Position numbers and translations under genes: made by a program. Below, one piece after another: positions 10,646 through 19,705 of a stretch of DNA of 64,000 nucleotides (positions within the stretch are counted from its first letter, which is position 1; every line of letters begins with the position of its first letter). The DNA comes from Paraburkholderia humisilvae (GTDB taxonomy: Bacteria; Pseudomonadota; Gammaproteobacteria; Burkholderiales; Burkholderiaceae): positions 62,001 to 126,000 of the forward strand of contig NZ_CADIKH010000007.1 of assembly GCF_902859855.1 (NCBI RefSeq). The letters are read 5' to 3'. The notes beneath the pieces were generated by a model. The model saw only the letters and a program-made list of their open reading frames with translations. It was not told the origin of the DNA and ran no database searches.

Positions 10646-13600
10646 ATGGCCATCCACTATGAGATTGACGAGCGACTGAGGCGCCGTGGCGGCGCCGCAC
10701 TCTATCGGGGAAAGGTCGGCGAAAGCGAAGGGATGCTGATCGCAGTGGGCGGCGCGGGCGCGTATCCGACGATGCAGCTCGAAGCCCTTAGACATGAGTA
10801 CGCGCTGCGCGCCGATCTGGATAACGAGTGGGCCGCGGTGCCGGTCGCGTCAGCGCGTTACGACGACCAGCCGTCTTTGCTGCTGAAGGACCCCGGCGGC
10901 CAACTGCTGAGAGACCTGTGTGGCAAGCCTCTACCGCTTGACCTGTTCCTGCCGCTCGCGGCCGCCGTAGCGGCAGCGGTTGAACACATGCATATGGGCG
11001 GACTGATTCATCTGAGAATTGGTCCGGACAATCTGCTCGTCGAAACCGGGACCGAATCCGCATCCGAATCCGAATCCGAATCCGAATCCGAATCCGCCTC
11101 CCGATCCGCAGCCGCTGAATCATCCGGCCGTTGCCACGCGTGGCTAACCGGTTTTGGCTTCGCGCAGCGCACGCGCGGCGGCACGCCATCCCCGTGCGGA
11201 TCCATTACACCGGAAGCGGAGTCTTTCGCGTACCTGTCTCCGGAGCAAATCGGCATGCCGCATCAGCCTGCCGACGCTCGTACCGATCTCTACGCATTGG
11301 GCTGCACGTTCTACGAGCTGCTGACAGGTGCACCGCCCATCACAGCGACAGACCCATTGGAATGGGCGCACGCGCACACCGCGCGTCAGCCGCCCCATGT
11401 CAGAACCCATCGACCCTCGCTTCCGGAGCCCATCTGCGCGATCGTGATGAAGTTGCTGGAGAAGGCGCCCAGCGAGCGATATCAATCCGCCGCCAGCCTG
11501 CGCGCCGACCTCGAACGTTCCCTGAACATGTGGCGGCAGCATGGCACGCTCGAAGCGTTTCCGCTCAATCTGCACGACATCGCGGACCGTCTCGCCCGCT
11601 CCACCAAACTGTATGCGCGCCAGTGCGACCTCAAGCACCTCGACTCCGCGTTCGGGCAGTCGAGGCAGGGCGCAGCGCGATGCGTGTTCGTATGCGGCAC
11701 CGCCGGCTCCGGAAAGTCCGCGCTCGTGCACGAACATCTTTCTGGGCTGAGTGCGGACATGTGCTGGTCGGCGGCATCCAAATGCGAGCCGGCGACCCAA
11801 GGCGTGCCGTATGCAAGCCTCACGCAAGCGCTGGACAATCTCGTGCGTCCGTTGCTGGGCGCCACCGACGCCGAATTCGATCGATGGCGGGCGCGCCTGC
11901 AATCCGCATTGCGCGACCAGGGCCGTGCATTGCTGCCGCTGATGCCGGACCTCGAGCGCATCGTCGGTCCGCAGCCTGCGTTGCCCCCACTACCGCCGCA
12001 GGCGGAAAAAGACCGCTTCCTGCGTGTAGTCGGCGATCTGCTTCGCGCGTTCGCGTCTGCGGAACGTCCGGTCGTGCTGTTTATCGACGATCTTCAATGG
12101 AGCGACGACGGCACGCTCTCCGTGCTCGAATACCTGGCATTGCGCGCGCCGCTGCCTTATCTGCTCGTCATCGGCAGTTTCCGCGACGACGAAATCGCCC
12201 CATCGCATCCGCTGCACGCACTCGCTCACGACGAAAAAGCGGAGCTCATTGCGCTACAGCCGCTCACCGTCGATGCTGTCGCCGCGCTGCTGGCCGATTT
12301 GCTGAATGACAGGCAGGACCGTGTGCTCGTGCTTGCGCGGCTGATCGTCGACAGGACATACGGCAACCCGTTCTTCACGATCCAGTTCATCAGTACGCTC
12401 GCGCAGGAGGGGCTCATCACCTTTCAGCTCGACGGGCGGTGCACGTGGGACCCGACGCGTATCGAGGCAAAGGGCTATACCAACAATGTGGTCGACCTGC
12501 TGCTGCGGCAGATCGACCTGCTCCCGGCGCCGACCCGCGATCTGATGGTGATCTTCTCGTGTCTGGGCGGAAGCGCACCCGCCAACACGATCGCCGTCGC
12601 GGCAGACGTATCGGTTCAAACTGTCCACGACACGCTGAGCGCTGCCCGTGACGCCAAGCTGATCCAGTGCACCGATGATGCGTACGCCTTCACCCACGAC
12701 CGCATCCTCGAGACGACCTACCTGACGCTCTCCGACCCCCTCCGGCGCACCGCGATGCACCTGCGGATCGGCCGTCGATTGCGCAGTCGTATCGCGGCGG
12801 ACCCCCACAGCCATTCCGTATTCGAAGTGGTGAATCACCTGAATCGCGGCGTGGATTTGATCGATCGTGCCGAGGAGCGCGACGATCTCGCGGCACTGAA
12901 TCTGCAAGCGGGCCTGCAGGCGAAAAGCGCGATGGCCTATGCCGATGCGCTCGCGTATCTGCGTCACGTGGCCAAAATCCGGTCGCACGACCCGGACCAT
13001 CCGATGTTGCAAACGGCCGCGTTTCACCTCGCCGAGTGTGAATTCATCACCGGCCATCTGGACGAAGCCGAGACGCGCCTCTGCGCGCTCGCCCAGCAGC
13101 CGGTGGACTTGCCCTTTGCCGCCGAAATCACAGCGCTGCGCGCAGCGCTTTACGTCGTACGTGATCGGCCGGATCTCGCGGTTCAAGTCGGGCTGCAGTA
13201 TCTGCATACGGCGGGCGTCGACTTGCCTGCATGCCCGAGCGAAGCCGAAATCGAAGTCGAATATCAACGTCTGACCGAACGCTTGCGCGGTCGCACGTTC
13301 GACGAGTTCAAGGTTCAGCCGACGATGAGCGACCCGGTGTGGCGCGGCGTGTTACAAGTACTCGCCGATCTGATCCCGCCGGCAGCGTTCACGACGGTTA
13401 ACCTGTCCGCACTGATTGCGTTGCACATGGCTCGCATCAGCTTCGAGCATGGTGTGACCGACGCATCGTGCTACGGCTACGTTTGCGTGAGCGAGGTTTT
13501 CCGGCGCTTTAACGACTACCAGGCCTGCCATGCACTCGGCGAACTGGCGATGCATCTCGTCGACGCGCGCGGCTTCGAGCGCTACAAGGCGCGTGTGCAT

Positions 13601-15796
13601 CTGACCTTCGGCGTGATGCAGTCGTGGACGCGTCCGGTGCGGGACGCGCTGCCGCACATTCGCGGTGCGTTCGAAGAAGCGACGCAAGCCGGCGATCTGA
13701 CGTTTGCCGCCTATTGCCGCCGCCATCTGATTTCGCCAATGCTGGTCTATGGCGCGCCGCTCGCGGAAATGCAGCAGCTGGCCTACGAATCGCTCGCCTA
13801 TGCGCGCGGCACGAAAATCGATCTTATGATCGACGCGATTCGCGCGCAGATCACCTATATCGACACCCTGCGCGGCGCGCCGCCGAATGACGCGTGGAGC
13901 ACCGACGACGAGGCGAGCCGGTACACGAACCGGCCCAAGTCCGCATTTGCCCACTGGACACACCGGATGCAGTGCCACTTCCTGTTCGGCGACCTCGCCG
14001 CGGCGCTGGACGCGGAAGCGCGCGCGTCTGCGCTGCTCTGGTCGTCGGGCGCCCATTTCGAGGCAGCCCTTTTCGTGCTGTTCAGCGCGCTCGTGCATGC
14101 CGCGGCCGGCCGGACGCAGCACGGCGACGACCGCGAGCGGCATCTCGGCACGCTTAAGTTGCACCAGCAACAACTGGACATCTGGGCGCGCAACGCACCG
14201 AGCAACTATCGCGACGGCGCAACACTCGTGGCCGCCGAAATCGCCCGCATCGAACATCGTGTGCCCGACGCGATGCGCCTCTATGAAGACGCAATCGACT
14301 GTGCCCGCGAGCAGCGCTTCCTGCACAACGAGGCGCTCGCGAACGAACTGGCGGCGCAGTTCCATGCCGCGCTCGGCGCGAAAACGGCTTCGCGATCGTA
14401 CCTGCGTCACGCGCGACAGGCCTACGTCGCGTGGGGCGCCGATGCGAAAGTCGCACAACTCGACGCGGCGTATCCCGAGCTCGCGACACCACGGCAGCGC
14501 GACGCGCCCGTGGGGCTGGAAAGCCAGCTCGACGTGCGCGCGGTCATCATGGCGACCCATGCGCTGTCGCGTGAAATCGTGCTGACACGGCTGGTCAAAA
14601 CGCTGATGCGCTGCACGCTCGAACACGCGGGAGGCCAGCGCTGCGTGCTGGTGATGATGCATGGCGATGCAATGGAAATCGAGGCTGAGGCGAAGGTCAG
14701 CGGCGCAACCGTCGACGTCGACCTGCGCTCCGGCGCGGCGGGTCCGATGGATTTGCCGCTGTCGCTCGCACGCACCGTGATCCGCACGGGCGAAATGCGG
14801 GTGCTCGACGACGCGCGAGCGGCCCGCGAATGGTCGGGCGACGCATACGTGCGTGCGATCCGGCCGCGCTCCGTGCTGTGTTTGCCGCTGCTGAACCAGT
14901 CGCGCATGGTCGGCCTTCTATACATCGAGAACAACCTCGCGCCAGGCGCGTTCACCCAGGAGCGCACGTCGGTGCTGGCCGTGCTTTCCACGCATGCGGC
15001 CATTTCGCTCGAGAACGCGCGGCTGTATGCGCAGTTGATCGAAGAAAGCGCGCAGCGCGAGCAGGTTGCCGAGCGATTGCGGACCACGCAGGCCGAACTC
15101 GCGCGCACCATTCGGCTCACGACGATGGGTGAACTCGTCGCGTCGATCGTGCACGAGGTCAACCAGCCGCTCAGTGCCGCGAAGACCGGGGCCGAGGCCG
15201 CGCTTCGCTGGTTGAACCGCGCCGAGCCGGAGGTGGGCGAGGCCCGCTGCACGCTCGATCGCGTCGCGGCCGACACGACGCGGGCGGCGATGATCGTGCG
15301 CGGGCTGCTGTCGCTTGCGAAGAAGTCTCCGCCTGAAATGAAACGGTTCGACCTGAACGAATCGATGCGCGAAGTGCTACAGCTTCTGCATCGCGAGATC
15401 GCGCATCACGACGTCGAGATTGACGCTCGCGCTATCGCGGGTGAACTCGCTGTCCTTGGCGATCGCGTCCAGTTGCAGCAGGTGGTGCTCAATCTCGTGG
15501 TCAATGCGATGGAGGCGATGACCCACTCGCCGCCGGAGTCGCGCACCCTGCGGCTATCGGCGCAACCGGCCCGCAATGGGCGAATACGCGTTTGCGTTGT
15601 CGACACCGGGCCGGGCGTCGATCCCACCGTGCAGGAAAAAGTGTTCGAGCCGTTTGTGACCACCAAAAATACCGGCATGGGGATGGGGCTATCGATCTGC
15701 CGGTCGATCATCGAGGCGCACGGTGGCGAGCTCACCGTTTCGGCGAATGTGCCGTATGGCGCCTGCTTCGAGTTCACCGTCGCAGCCGCGGACTGA
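10646..15796 (+). CDS. Hybrid signalling protein: kinase-like domain, AAA ATPase, GAF, histidine kinase
   Basis: A 1,716-residue cytoplasmic protein with four regions in order. Residues about 1-290 have a Ser/Thr protein kinase layout (DARTDLYALGCTFYELLTG is the conserved late part). About 345-700 is an AAA/NACHT-like ATPase with Walker A CGTAGSGKS and Walker B VLFIDDLQW. A long helical-repeat region follows, then a GAF domain at about 1297-1460. A sensor histidine kinase closes the protein: H-box MGELVASIVHEVNQPL near 1503, N-box LNLVVNAMEAM, and G-boxes DTGPGVD and GMGMGLSICRSI. The kinase domain looks dead: HRDxK is replaced by HLRIG, DFG by GFG, and no clear ATP-binding lysine is seen. 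ATG 10646 has GAGG 8 nt upstream; GTG 10637 is the alternative. No response-regulator gene is adjacent. Confidence 0.88.
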   Translation: MAIHYEIDERLRRRGGAALYRGKVGESEGMLIAVGGAGAYPTMQLEALRHEYALRADLDNEWAAVPVASARYDDQPSLLLKDPGGQLLRDLCGKPLPLDLFLPLAAAVAAAVEHMHMGGLIHLRIGPDNLLVETGTESASESESESESESASRSAAAESSGRCHAWLTGFGFAQRTRGGTPSPCGSITPEAESFAYLSPEQIGMPHQPADARTDLYALGCTFYELLTGAPPITATDPLEWAHAHTARQPPHVRTHRPSLPEPICAIVMKLLEKAPSERYQSAASLRADLERSLNMWRQHGTLEAFPLNLHDIADRLARSTKLYARQCDLKHLDSAFGQSRQGAARCVFVCGTAGSGKSALVHEHLSGLSADMCWSAASKCEPATQGVPYASLTQALDNLVRPLLGATDAEFDRWRARLQSALRDQGRALLPLMPDLERIVGPQPALPPLPPQAEKDRFLRVVGDLLRAFASAERPVVLFIDDLQWSDDGTLSVLEYLALRAPLPYLLVIGSFRDDEIAPSHPLHALAHDEKAELIALQPLTVDAVAALLADLLNDRQDRVLVLARLIVDRTYGNPFFTIQFISTLAQEGLITFQLDGRCTWDPTRIEAKGYTNNVVDLLLRQIDLLPAPTRDLMVIFSCLGGSAPANTIAVAADVSVQTVHDTLSAARDAKLIQCTDDAYAFTHDRILETTYLTLSDPLRRTAMHLRIGRRLRSRIAADPHSHSVFEVVNHLNRGVDLIDRAEERDDLAALNLQAGLQAKSAMAYADALAYLRHVAKIRSHDPDHPMLQTAAFHLAECEFITGHLDEAETRLCALAQQPVDLPFAAEITALRAALYVVRDRPDLAVQVGLQYLHTAGVDLPACPSEAEIEVEYQRLTERLRGRTFDEFKVQPTMSDPVWRGVLQVLADLIPPAAFTTVNLSALIALHMARISFEHGVTDASCYGYVCVSEVFRRFNDYQACHALGELAMHLVDARGFERYKARVHLTFGVMQSWTRPVRDALPHIRGAFEEATQAGDLTFAAYCRRHLISPMLVYGAPLAEMQQLAYESLAYARGTKIDLMIDAIRAQITYIDTLRGAPPNDAWSTDDEASRYTNRPKSAFAHWTHRMQCHFLFGDLAAALDAEARASALLWSSGAHFEAALFVLFSALVHAAAGRTQHGDDRERHLGTLKLHQQQLDIWARNAPSNYRDGATLVAAEIARIEHRVPDAMRLYEDAIDCAREQRFLHNEALANELAAQFHAALGAKTASRSYLRHARQAYVAWGADAKVAQLDAAYPELATPRQRDAPVGLESQLDVRAVIMATHALSREIVLTRLVKTLMRCTLEHAGGQRCVLVMMHGDAMEIEAEAKVSGATVDVDLRSGAAGPMDLPLSLARTVIRTGEMRVLDDARAAREWSGDAYVRAIRPRSVLCLPLLNQSRMVGLLYIENNLAPGAFTQERTSVLAVLSTHAAISLENARLYAQLIEESAQREQVAERLRTTQAELARTIRLTTMGELVASIVHEVNQPLSAAKTGAEAALRWLNRAEPEVGEARCTLDRVAADTTRAAMIVRGLLSLAKKSPPEMKRFDLNESMREVLQLLHREIAHHDVEIDARAIAGELAVLGDRVQLQQVVLNLVVNAMEAMTHSPPESRTLRLSAQPARNGRIRVCVVDTGPGVDPTVQEKVFEPFVTTKNTGMGMGLSICRSIIEAHGGELTVSANVPYGACFEFTVAAAD
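11054..11101 (+). repeat. Hexanucleotide tandem repeat GAATCC inside the kinase-like domain
   Basis: Seven GAATCC-type hexamers run from 11054 to 11095; 11066-11095 are five perfect copies, the second copy is GCATCC, and GCCTCC follows. They encode alternating Ser-Glu residues in a low-complexity linker lying between the degenerate catalytic loop (HLRIGPDNLLV) and the degenerate DFG (GFGFAQR). Being a hexamer, copy-number slippage would change linker length without changing frame. Confidence 0.9.
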
Positions 15797-16341
15797 TTGG
15801 CGCTCGCCAGCGGTGCATGCGCAGCCACGTATGCTGCGCGAGCACAAAGATGAATACGCCTGCACTAAAAGCGGTCACGCCACCCGAAGCGAATGGTCAA
15901 TCAATTTTATCAATATATTTTAATGCAATTTAAATAAAGCCATTCCGGATTGGATAAATTTAATCGGCATATTTAAAAGAAACGCGTGAAATATTTGTAA
16001 CCGTAGATTGACATGCTAACGTTTGCCCAACTAATCTAGCGCCATCGTAAGCTGACAGTTATCAGAAGAAAGGGTGTTTGTACCCCCCGGCGCCCTTAGC
16101 CAGCCTGCGAGTCTGTTCGCGCGCAGCGCCTGCTGCGCGCTGCGTTGTCACGCCGTTGCAATTCTTTGATTCACGCATTTAAGGCCTCAGTATCGGCAAT
16201 TCTGGCTGAGGTCTGAGCTCGTCTTTTAATTGATATTTTTAATTCGCCTTCTGGCGCATGGGGAAGATTTTTTATTCAAAAACAACGAGAGAACCATAAC
16301 TGCACATTTTTCAAGGCTGCCTTATCCGACAAGGACGAACA
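15797..16341. other. Intergenic region, AT-rich, no gene seen
   Basis: There are 545 bp between the hybrid kinase and the aminopeptidase. 15900-16060 is clearly AT-rich for this chromosome, and a GC-rich hairpin (GCGCGCAG ... CTGCGCGC) lies near 16121-16141. No supportable ORF is present. It probably holds the terminator of the kinase gene and the promoter and 5' leader of the aminopeptidase, which has AAGGA just upstream of its ATG. No defined promoter could be assigned. Confidence 0.5.
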
Positions 16342-18519
16342 ATGAGTAGATATTCCCGGTTAAAGATGCAGTGCCTGTTATTAGCCGGCGCGCTGGCATT
16401 GAGCGCATGTGGCGGAGGTGACGACGCGGGCATCGCTTCGAACAAGTCATCACAGGTAGGCGCTGCGGCGCCTGCGGCGGGCGCGTCGCAACCGGCGCTG
16501 CCGGCGCCGGCAGCGCCGCTGGTCGCGGACAAATCGATCAACAAAACCGTGAAGCCCGTCGAGCTGCCCGACACCGTGCAGCCGATCAATTACCGGTTAT
16601 GGTTCCGCCCGAATCCCGAACTGTCCGCCTTCGATGGCCGCGCGGACGTCGAGATCCAGGTCAAGAAGAGCGTCAACCATATCGAAATCGCCGGGCATCG
16701 GATCCAGTTCCTGAGCGGCAAGACCGTGCTGCAGCCCGGCAACATTCAACTGATCGCGACGCCGCAGGACGACGGCGACTTTTATCAGCTGCGTCCGTCG
16801 AGCGGCCAGATTCCGGCTGGCAACTACTCGCTGCATATGGAGTGGACCGGCATCATCAACTTCAAGACCTACGACGACCCCGCGACCCAAACCGGCGGCA
16901 GCTGCGGCGACGACCCGTATCCGGGCTGCTCCGCGGCGGAAGGCGTGTTCCGCGTCGACCTGAAAGCGACCGACGGCGCGACGAGCGGCGCGATCCTCAC
17001 GCAAGGCGAGAGCAATCTTGCGCGGCAATGGTTCCCGGGCTGGGACGAACCCGCCTTCCGGCCGACGTACGAAGTGACGGCGGAAGTGCCGCAGAACTGG
17101 CGCGTCGTGTCGAATGCGGCCGAACTGCCGCCTGTCACCGTCGATAGCGGCTATAAGCGCGTGTCGTTCGAAAAGACGCCGCCGATGCCGTCGTATCTGC
17201 TGTTCTTCGGCGGCGGCCAGTTCGATGTGCTCGAAGACGACTTCGTCAGCCCGCTGAAGGACAGCAAGAACCTGCATCTGCGCATTTTCGCGCCGCCTGG
17301 CATGCGCGACTGGGCCGTGCCCGCGATGCAGCAGACCAAGCAGGCGCTCGACTACTACTATCGCTACACTGGCATCGCACTGCCGTTGACCAAGTTCGAT
17401 ACCATCGCCGCGAACGATGCGTTCAAGGCGCAGAAGGACCTGAACTTCGGCGGCATGGAGAACTGGGGCGCCATTCTCGAATTCGCCGACGATATTCTTC
17501 CGCCTCCCGGCACGACGATGTCCGACTACGGCGTGACCGTGCTCACGCACGAAGCCGCGCACCAGTGGTTCGGCGATCTCGTGACGCTCGACTGGTGGGA
17601 CGACGTGTGGATGAACGAATCGTTCGCGACGTTCTTCGAGAACAAGACGAAGATTCTGTTCTTCCCGGACCGCTTCAACTGGGTCGACGAAGTGAAGACC
17701 AAGTACTCGGTGATGACGCGTGATTTGCGCAGCACGTCGTTCCCGGTGCAGCCGAACTTCAACGACTGGGCATCGAACGACTTCGTGCTGAGCGCCAGTG
17801 CGTTCACGTACGACAAGGGCGGCATCGTGCTGAAGATGATCGAGAATTATCTCGGCGAAGACGTGATGCGCAAGGGCCTGCGGTCGTATCTGACCGACTA
17901 CTCGTTCGGCAACGTGACGCCTAAGCGCCTGTGGAAAGAACTGTCGAAGGCGAGCGGCGAACCGATGGAGGCAATCGGCGACAGTTATGTGCGTCAAACC
18001 GGTGTACCGCTCATTTCGCTCGACACGCAATGCGACCTGACGTCCAACCAGACGATCGTCACGCTTAAGCAACAGCCGTATCCGAGCCAGAACACGTACC
18101 CGGGTATTCAGTGGACGGTGCCGCTGACGCTCGCGTATGGCGACGGCCTGACCCGGCGCAAGACGGTGGCGCTGAAGGACACGCAAATGCAGGTGCGGTT
18201 GAATGGCTGCACGGGCGTGGTAGCGGATCCGAGCGGGCTCGACTACTACGTGGTCAACTATGGCGACAACGCGTGGAGCCAGCTGCTTGCGCAAAGCCGC
18301 TCGTTCACCGACCCGGTACTGCTGACCAACCTGCAGATGGAAGCGAAGATGCTCGTGAACTCGGGCCTCGCCAATCCATCGCGCGCAACGACGATCGGCT
18401 CGATCATGCCGCCGACCGTCACCGCGCGTCAGTTGATGACGGTGACGCCGCAAGCGCAGACGGTTCATCCGGTGCTGCGCTTCCAGGGCAAGCTGAAGCC
18501 GCGTAGCCAGACGGAGTAA
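16342..18519 (+). CDS. M1-family (aminopeptidase N-like) metallopeptidase, lipoprotein
   Basis: A 725-residue zinc aminopeptidase predicted to be a lipoprotein. The N-terminus has a signal peptide ending in a lipobox (LALSAC, lipidated Cys about residue 23), then a Gly/Ala/Pro-rich linker. The M1 exopeptidase motif is GGMENWG (usually GAMEN). The zinc site is HEAAHQWFGDL at about residue 404 followed by NESFATFFE, giving the HExxH-x18-E ligand set. It therefore probably trims peptides in the periplasm or at the envelope. AAGGA lies 6 nt before the ATG. It stands alone, convergent with the LysR gene downstream. The lipid anchor distinguishes it from cytoplasmic PepN. Confidence 0.9.
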   Translation: MSRYSRLKMQCLLLAGALALSACGGGDDAGIASNKSSQVGAAAPAAGASQPALPAPAAPLVADKSINKTVKPVELPDTVQPINYRLWFRPNPELSAFDGRADVEIQVKKSVNHIEIAGHRIQFLSGKTVLQPGNIQLIATPQDDGDFYQLRPSSGQIPAGNYSLHMEWTGIINFKTYDDPATQTGGSCGDDPYPGCSAAEGVFRVDLKATDGATSGAILTQGESNLARQWFPGWDEPAFRPTYEVTAEVPQNWRVVSNAAELPPVTVDSGYKRVSFEKTPPMPSYLLFFGGGQFDVLEDDFVSPLKDSKNLHLRIFAPPGMRDWAVPAMQQTKQALDYYYRYTGIALPLTKFDTIAANDAFKAQKDLNFGGMENWGAILEFADDILPPPGTTMSDYGVTVLTHEAAHQWFGDLVTLDWWDDVWMNESFATFFENKTKILFFPDRFNWVDEVKTKYSVMTRDLRSTSFPVQPNFNDWASNDFVLSASAFTYDKGGIVLKMIENYLGEDVMRKGLRSYLTDYSFGNVTPKRLWKELSKASGEPMEAIGDSYVRQTGVPLISLDTQCDLTSNQTIVTLKQQPYPSQNTYPGIQWTVPLTLAYGDGLTRRKTVALKDTQMQVRLNGCTGVVADPSGLDYYVVNYGDNAWSQLLAQSRSFTDPVLLTNLQMEAKMLVNSGLANPSRATTIGSIMPPTVTARQLMTVTPQAQTVHPVLRFQGKLKPRSQTE

Positions 18520-18534
18520 GTGGGGTGGGGGCGC

Positions 18535-18569
18535 CGTCCCGATCGCGCATGGACTTGCCGATCGGGACG
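18535..18569. terminator. Hairpin between convergent genes
   Basis: Perfect 11-bp inverted repeat CGTCCCGATCG (18535-18545) and CGATCGGGACG (18559-18569) between the 3' ends of the aminopeptidase and LysR genes. There is no T-run, so it is a weak or bidirectional terminator candidate. Confidence 0.45.
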
Positions 18570-18586
18570 ACGGTCATTGCATATCG

Positions 18587-19576
18587 TCAACCGTCGTTGC
18601 GTCGGCGCGCCGCGGCCTGGCCGCGCCGACCTCGTTTCTGCGCACGGCCCTGAGCCTGTGTCTTCGCTTGCGCAAACACCGGCAACCTCTCCTCGATCCA
18701 CCTGATCAACTCCAAAGGCCCTGCCGCAAGCGGTCGCCCTTCCTTCACGATCAGCCTTGCGTGCGTCCCTTCAAACAACGGATGTTTGATCGGCAAGGTG
18801 GTCAGCTTACTACTCAGTATCTCCCGATACGCACCGAATTGGCCGATCAGCGTGACGAAGTCGCCGCTCATCACCATACGCTTTAGCGCGGTTAGTGAAT
18901 TCGTCGCCAACGTCGGCCGGAACTCGATGTTCTCGGCCAATTCGAGCATCCTCACGAGGTGTCCGATCCCGAACGTGGACGGCATCGCCGCAAGCGGCCA
19001 TGCGCACAAATCGTCGATGGTGGCCGCGCGCTTTTGCAACGCAAGCGGATGATCGCTGCGTAACAGCAACACCACCGGCTGTGCCGAACTGGCTCGATAC
19101 GCGATCTGCGGATGGGGCGGCGGGTTAAACGCAAGCCCGATATGCGCGCGGCTCGCCGCGACTTCTTCCAGAATCGCGTCGACCGCGAGCATGTTCATGC
19201 CGATATCGAGCTTCGGATAACGCGCGCAAAACGGTCCCAGCACTTCGTCCACCAGCGTATCGACGAACCCTTCGCTAACGACGATTTCGATATGCCCGGT
19301 CTGTAACCCCTTTAACGCGTGCAGCTGGTCTTCGAGCTTCTCCTGTTGAGCCCGGTATCCATGCCAGAACTCGAGCAGATGAGCGGCGGCTTCGGTCGGC
19401 CGCACGCCTCTCGCTTGCCGTTCGAACAGCAGCGTACCGAGTTCCTCCTCAAGCAGCCTGATTTGCCGTGTGATGACCGATGGCGACGTGTTCAGATGAT
19501 CCGCGGCGCCGCGAATCGTGCCGGCTGTCAGCACCTCGTGGAAATAGCGCAGCCGCTGCTGGTTGATCTCACGCAT
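18587..19576 (-). CDS. LysR-family transcriptional regulator
   Basis: A 329-residue LysR regulator. The N-terminal winged HTH is clear ([20 protein letters not shown], then [23 protein letters not shown]), followed by the linker helix and a periplasmic-binding-like effector domain ([20 protein letters not shown]). The C-terminus is unusually basic ([23 protein letters not shown]). It is divergent from the M81 peptidase gene with 129 bp between the starts, the standard arrangement for a LysR protein controlling its neighbour. The effector is unknown. Confidence 0.88.
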   Translation of the reverse strand: MREINQQRLRYFHEVLTAGTIRGAADHLNTSPSVITRQIRLLEEELGTLLFERQARGVRPTEAAAHLLEFWHGYRAQQEKLEDQLHALKGLQTGHIEIVVSEGFVDTLVDEVLGPFCARYPKLDIGMNMLAVDAILEEVAASRAHIGLAFNPPPHPQIAYRASSAQPVVLLLRSDHPLALQKRAATIDDLCAWPLAAMPSTFGIGHLVRMLELAENIEFRPTLATNSLTALKRMVMSGDFVTLIGQFGAYREILSSKLTTLPIKHPLFEGTHARLIVKEGRPLAAGPLELIRWIEERLPVFAQAKTQAQGRAQKRGRRGQAAARRRNDG

Positions 19577-19623
19577 CGAATGTCTCCGTAACGGTATTGT
19601 GTTGCGCCGCGTTGCTCAAAACA

Positions 19624-19645
19624 CAACAATATGTGAACTTTGTTG
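19624..19645. promoter_or_regulatory. Candidate LysR operator
   Basis: CAACAA-N10-TTGTTG dyad in the space between the divergent LysR and M81 genes; half-sites of this size and spacing suit a LysR dimer. Binding is inferred. Confidence 0.35.
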
Positions 19646-19705
19646 CTCTTGCTAGTGCGATCTGCGCCTGCCAATATGAAATCACCTCAACGACAGGCAC
19701 CTGAA

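Noticed and set aside
16597..18468. A 623-codon minus-strand ORF inside the aminopeptidase gene
   Set aside because: The opposite strand encodes a complete M1 peptidase with lipobox and zinc site; the antisense product is Arg/His-rich and motif-free.
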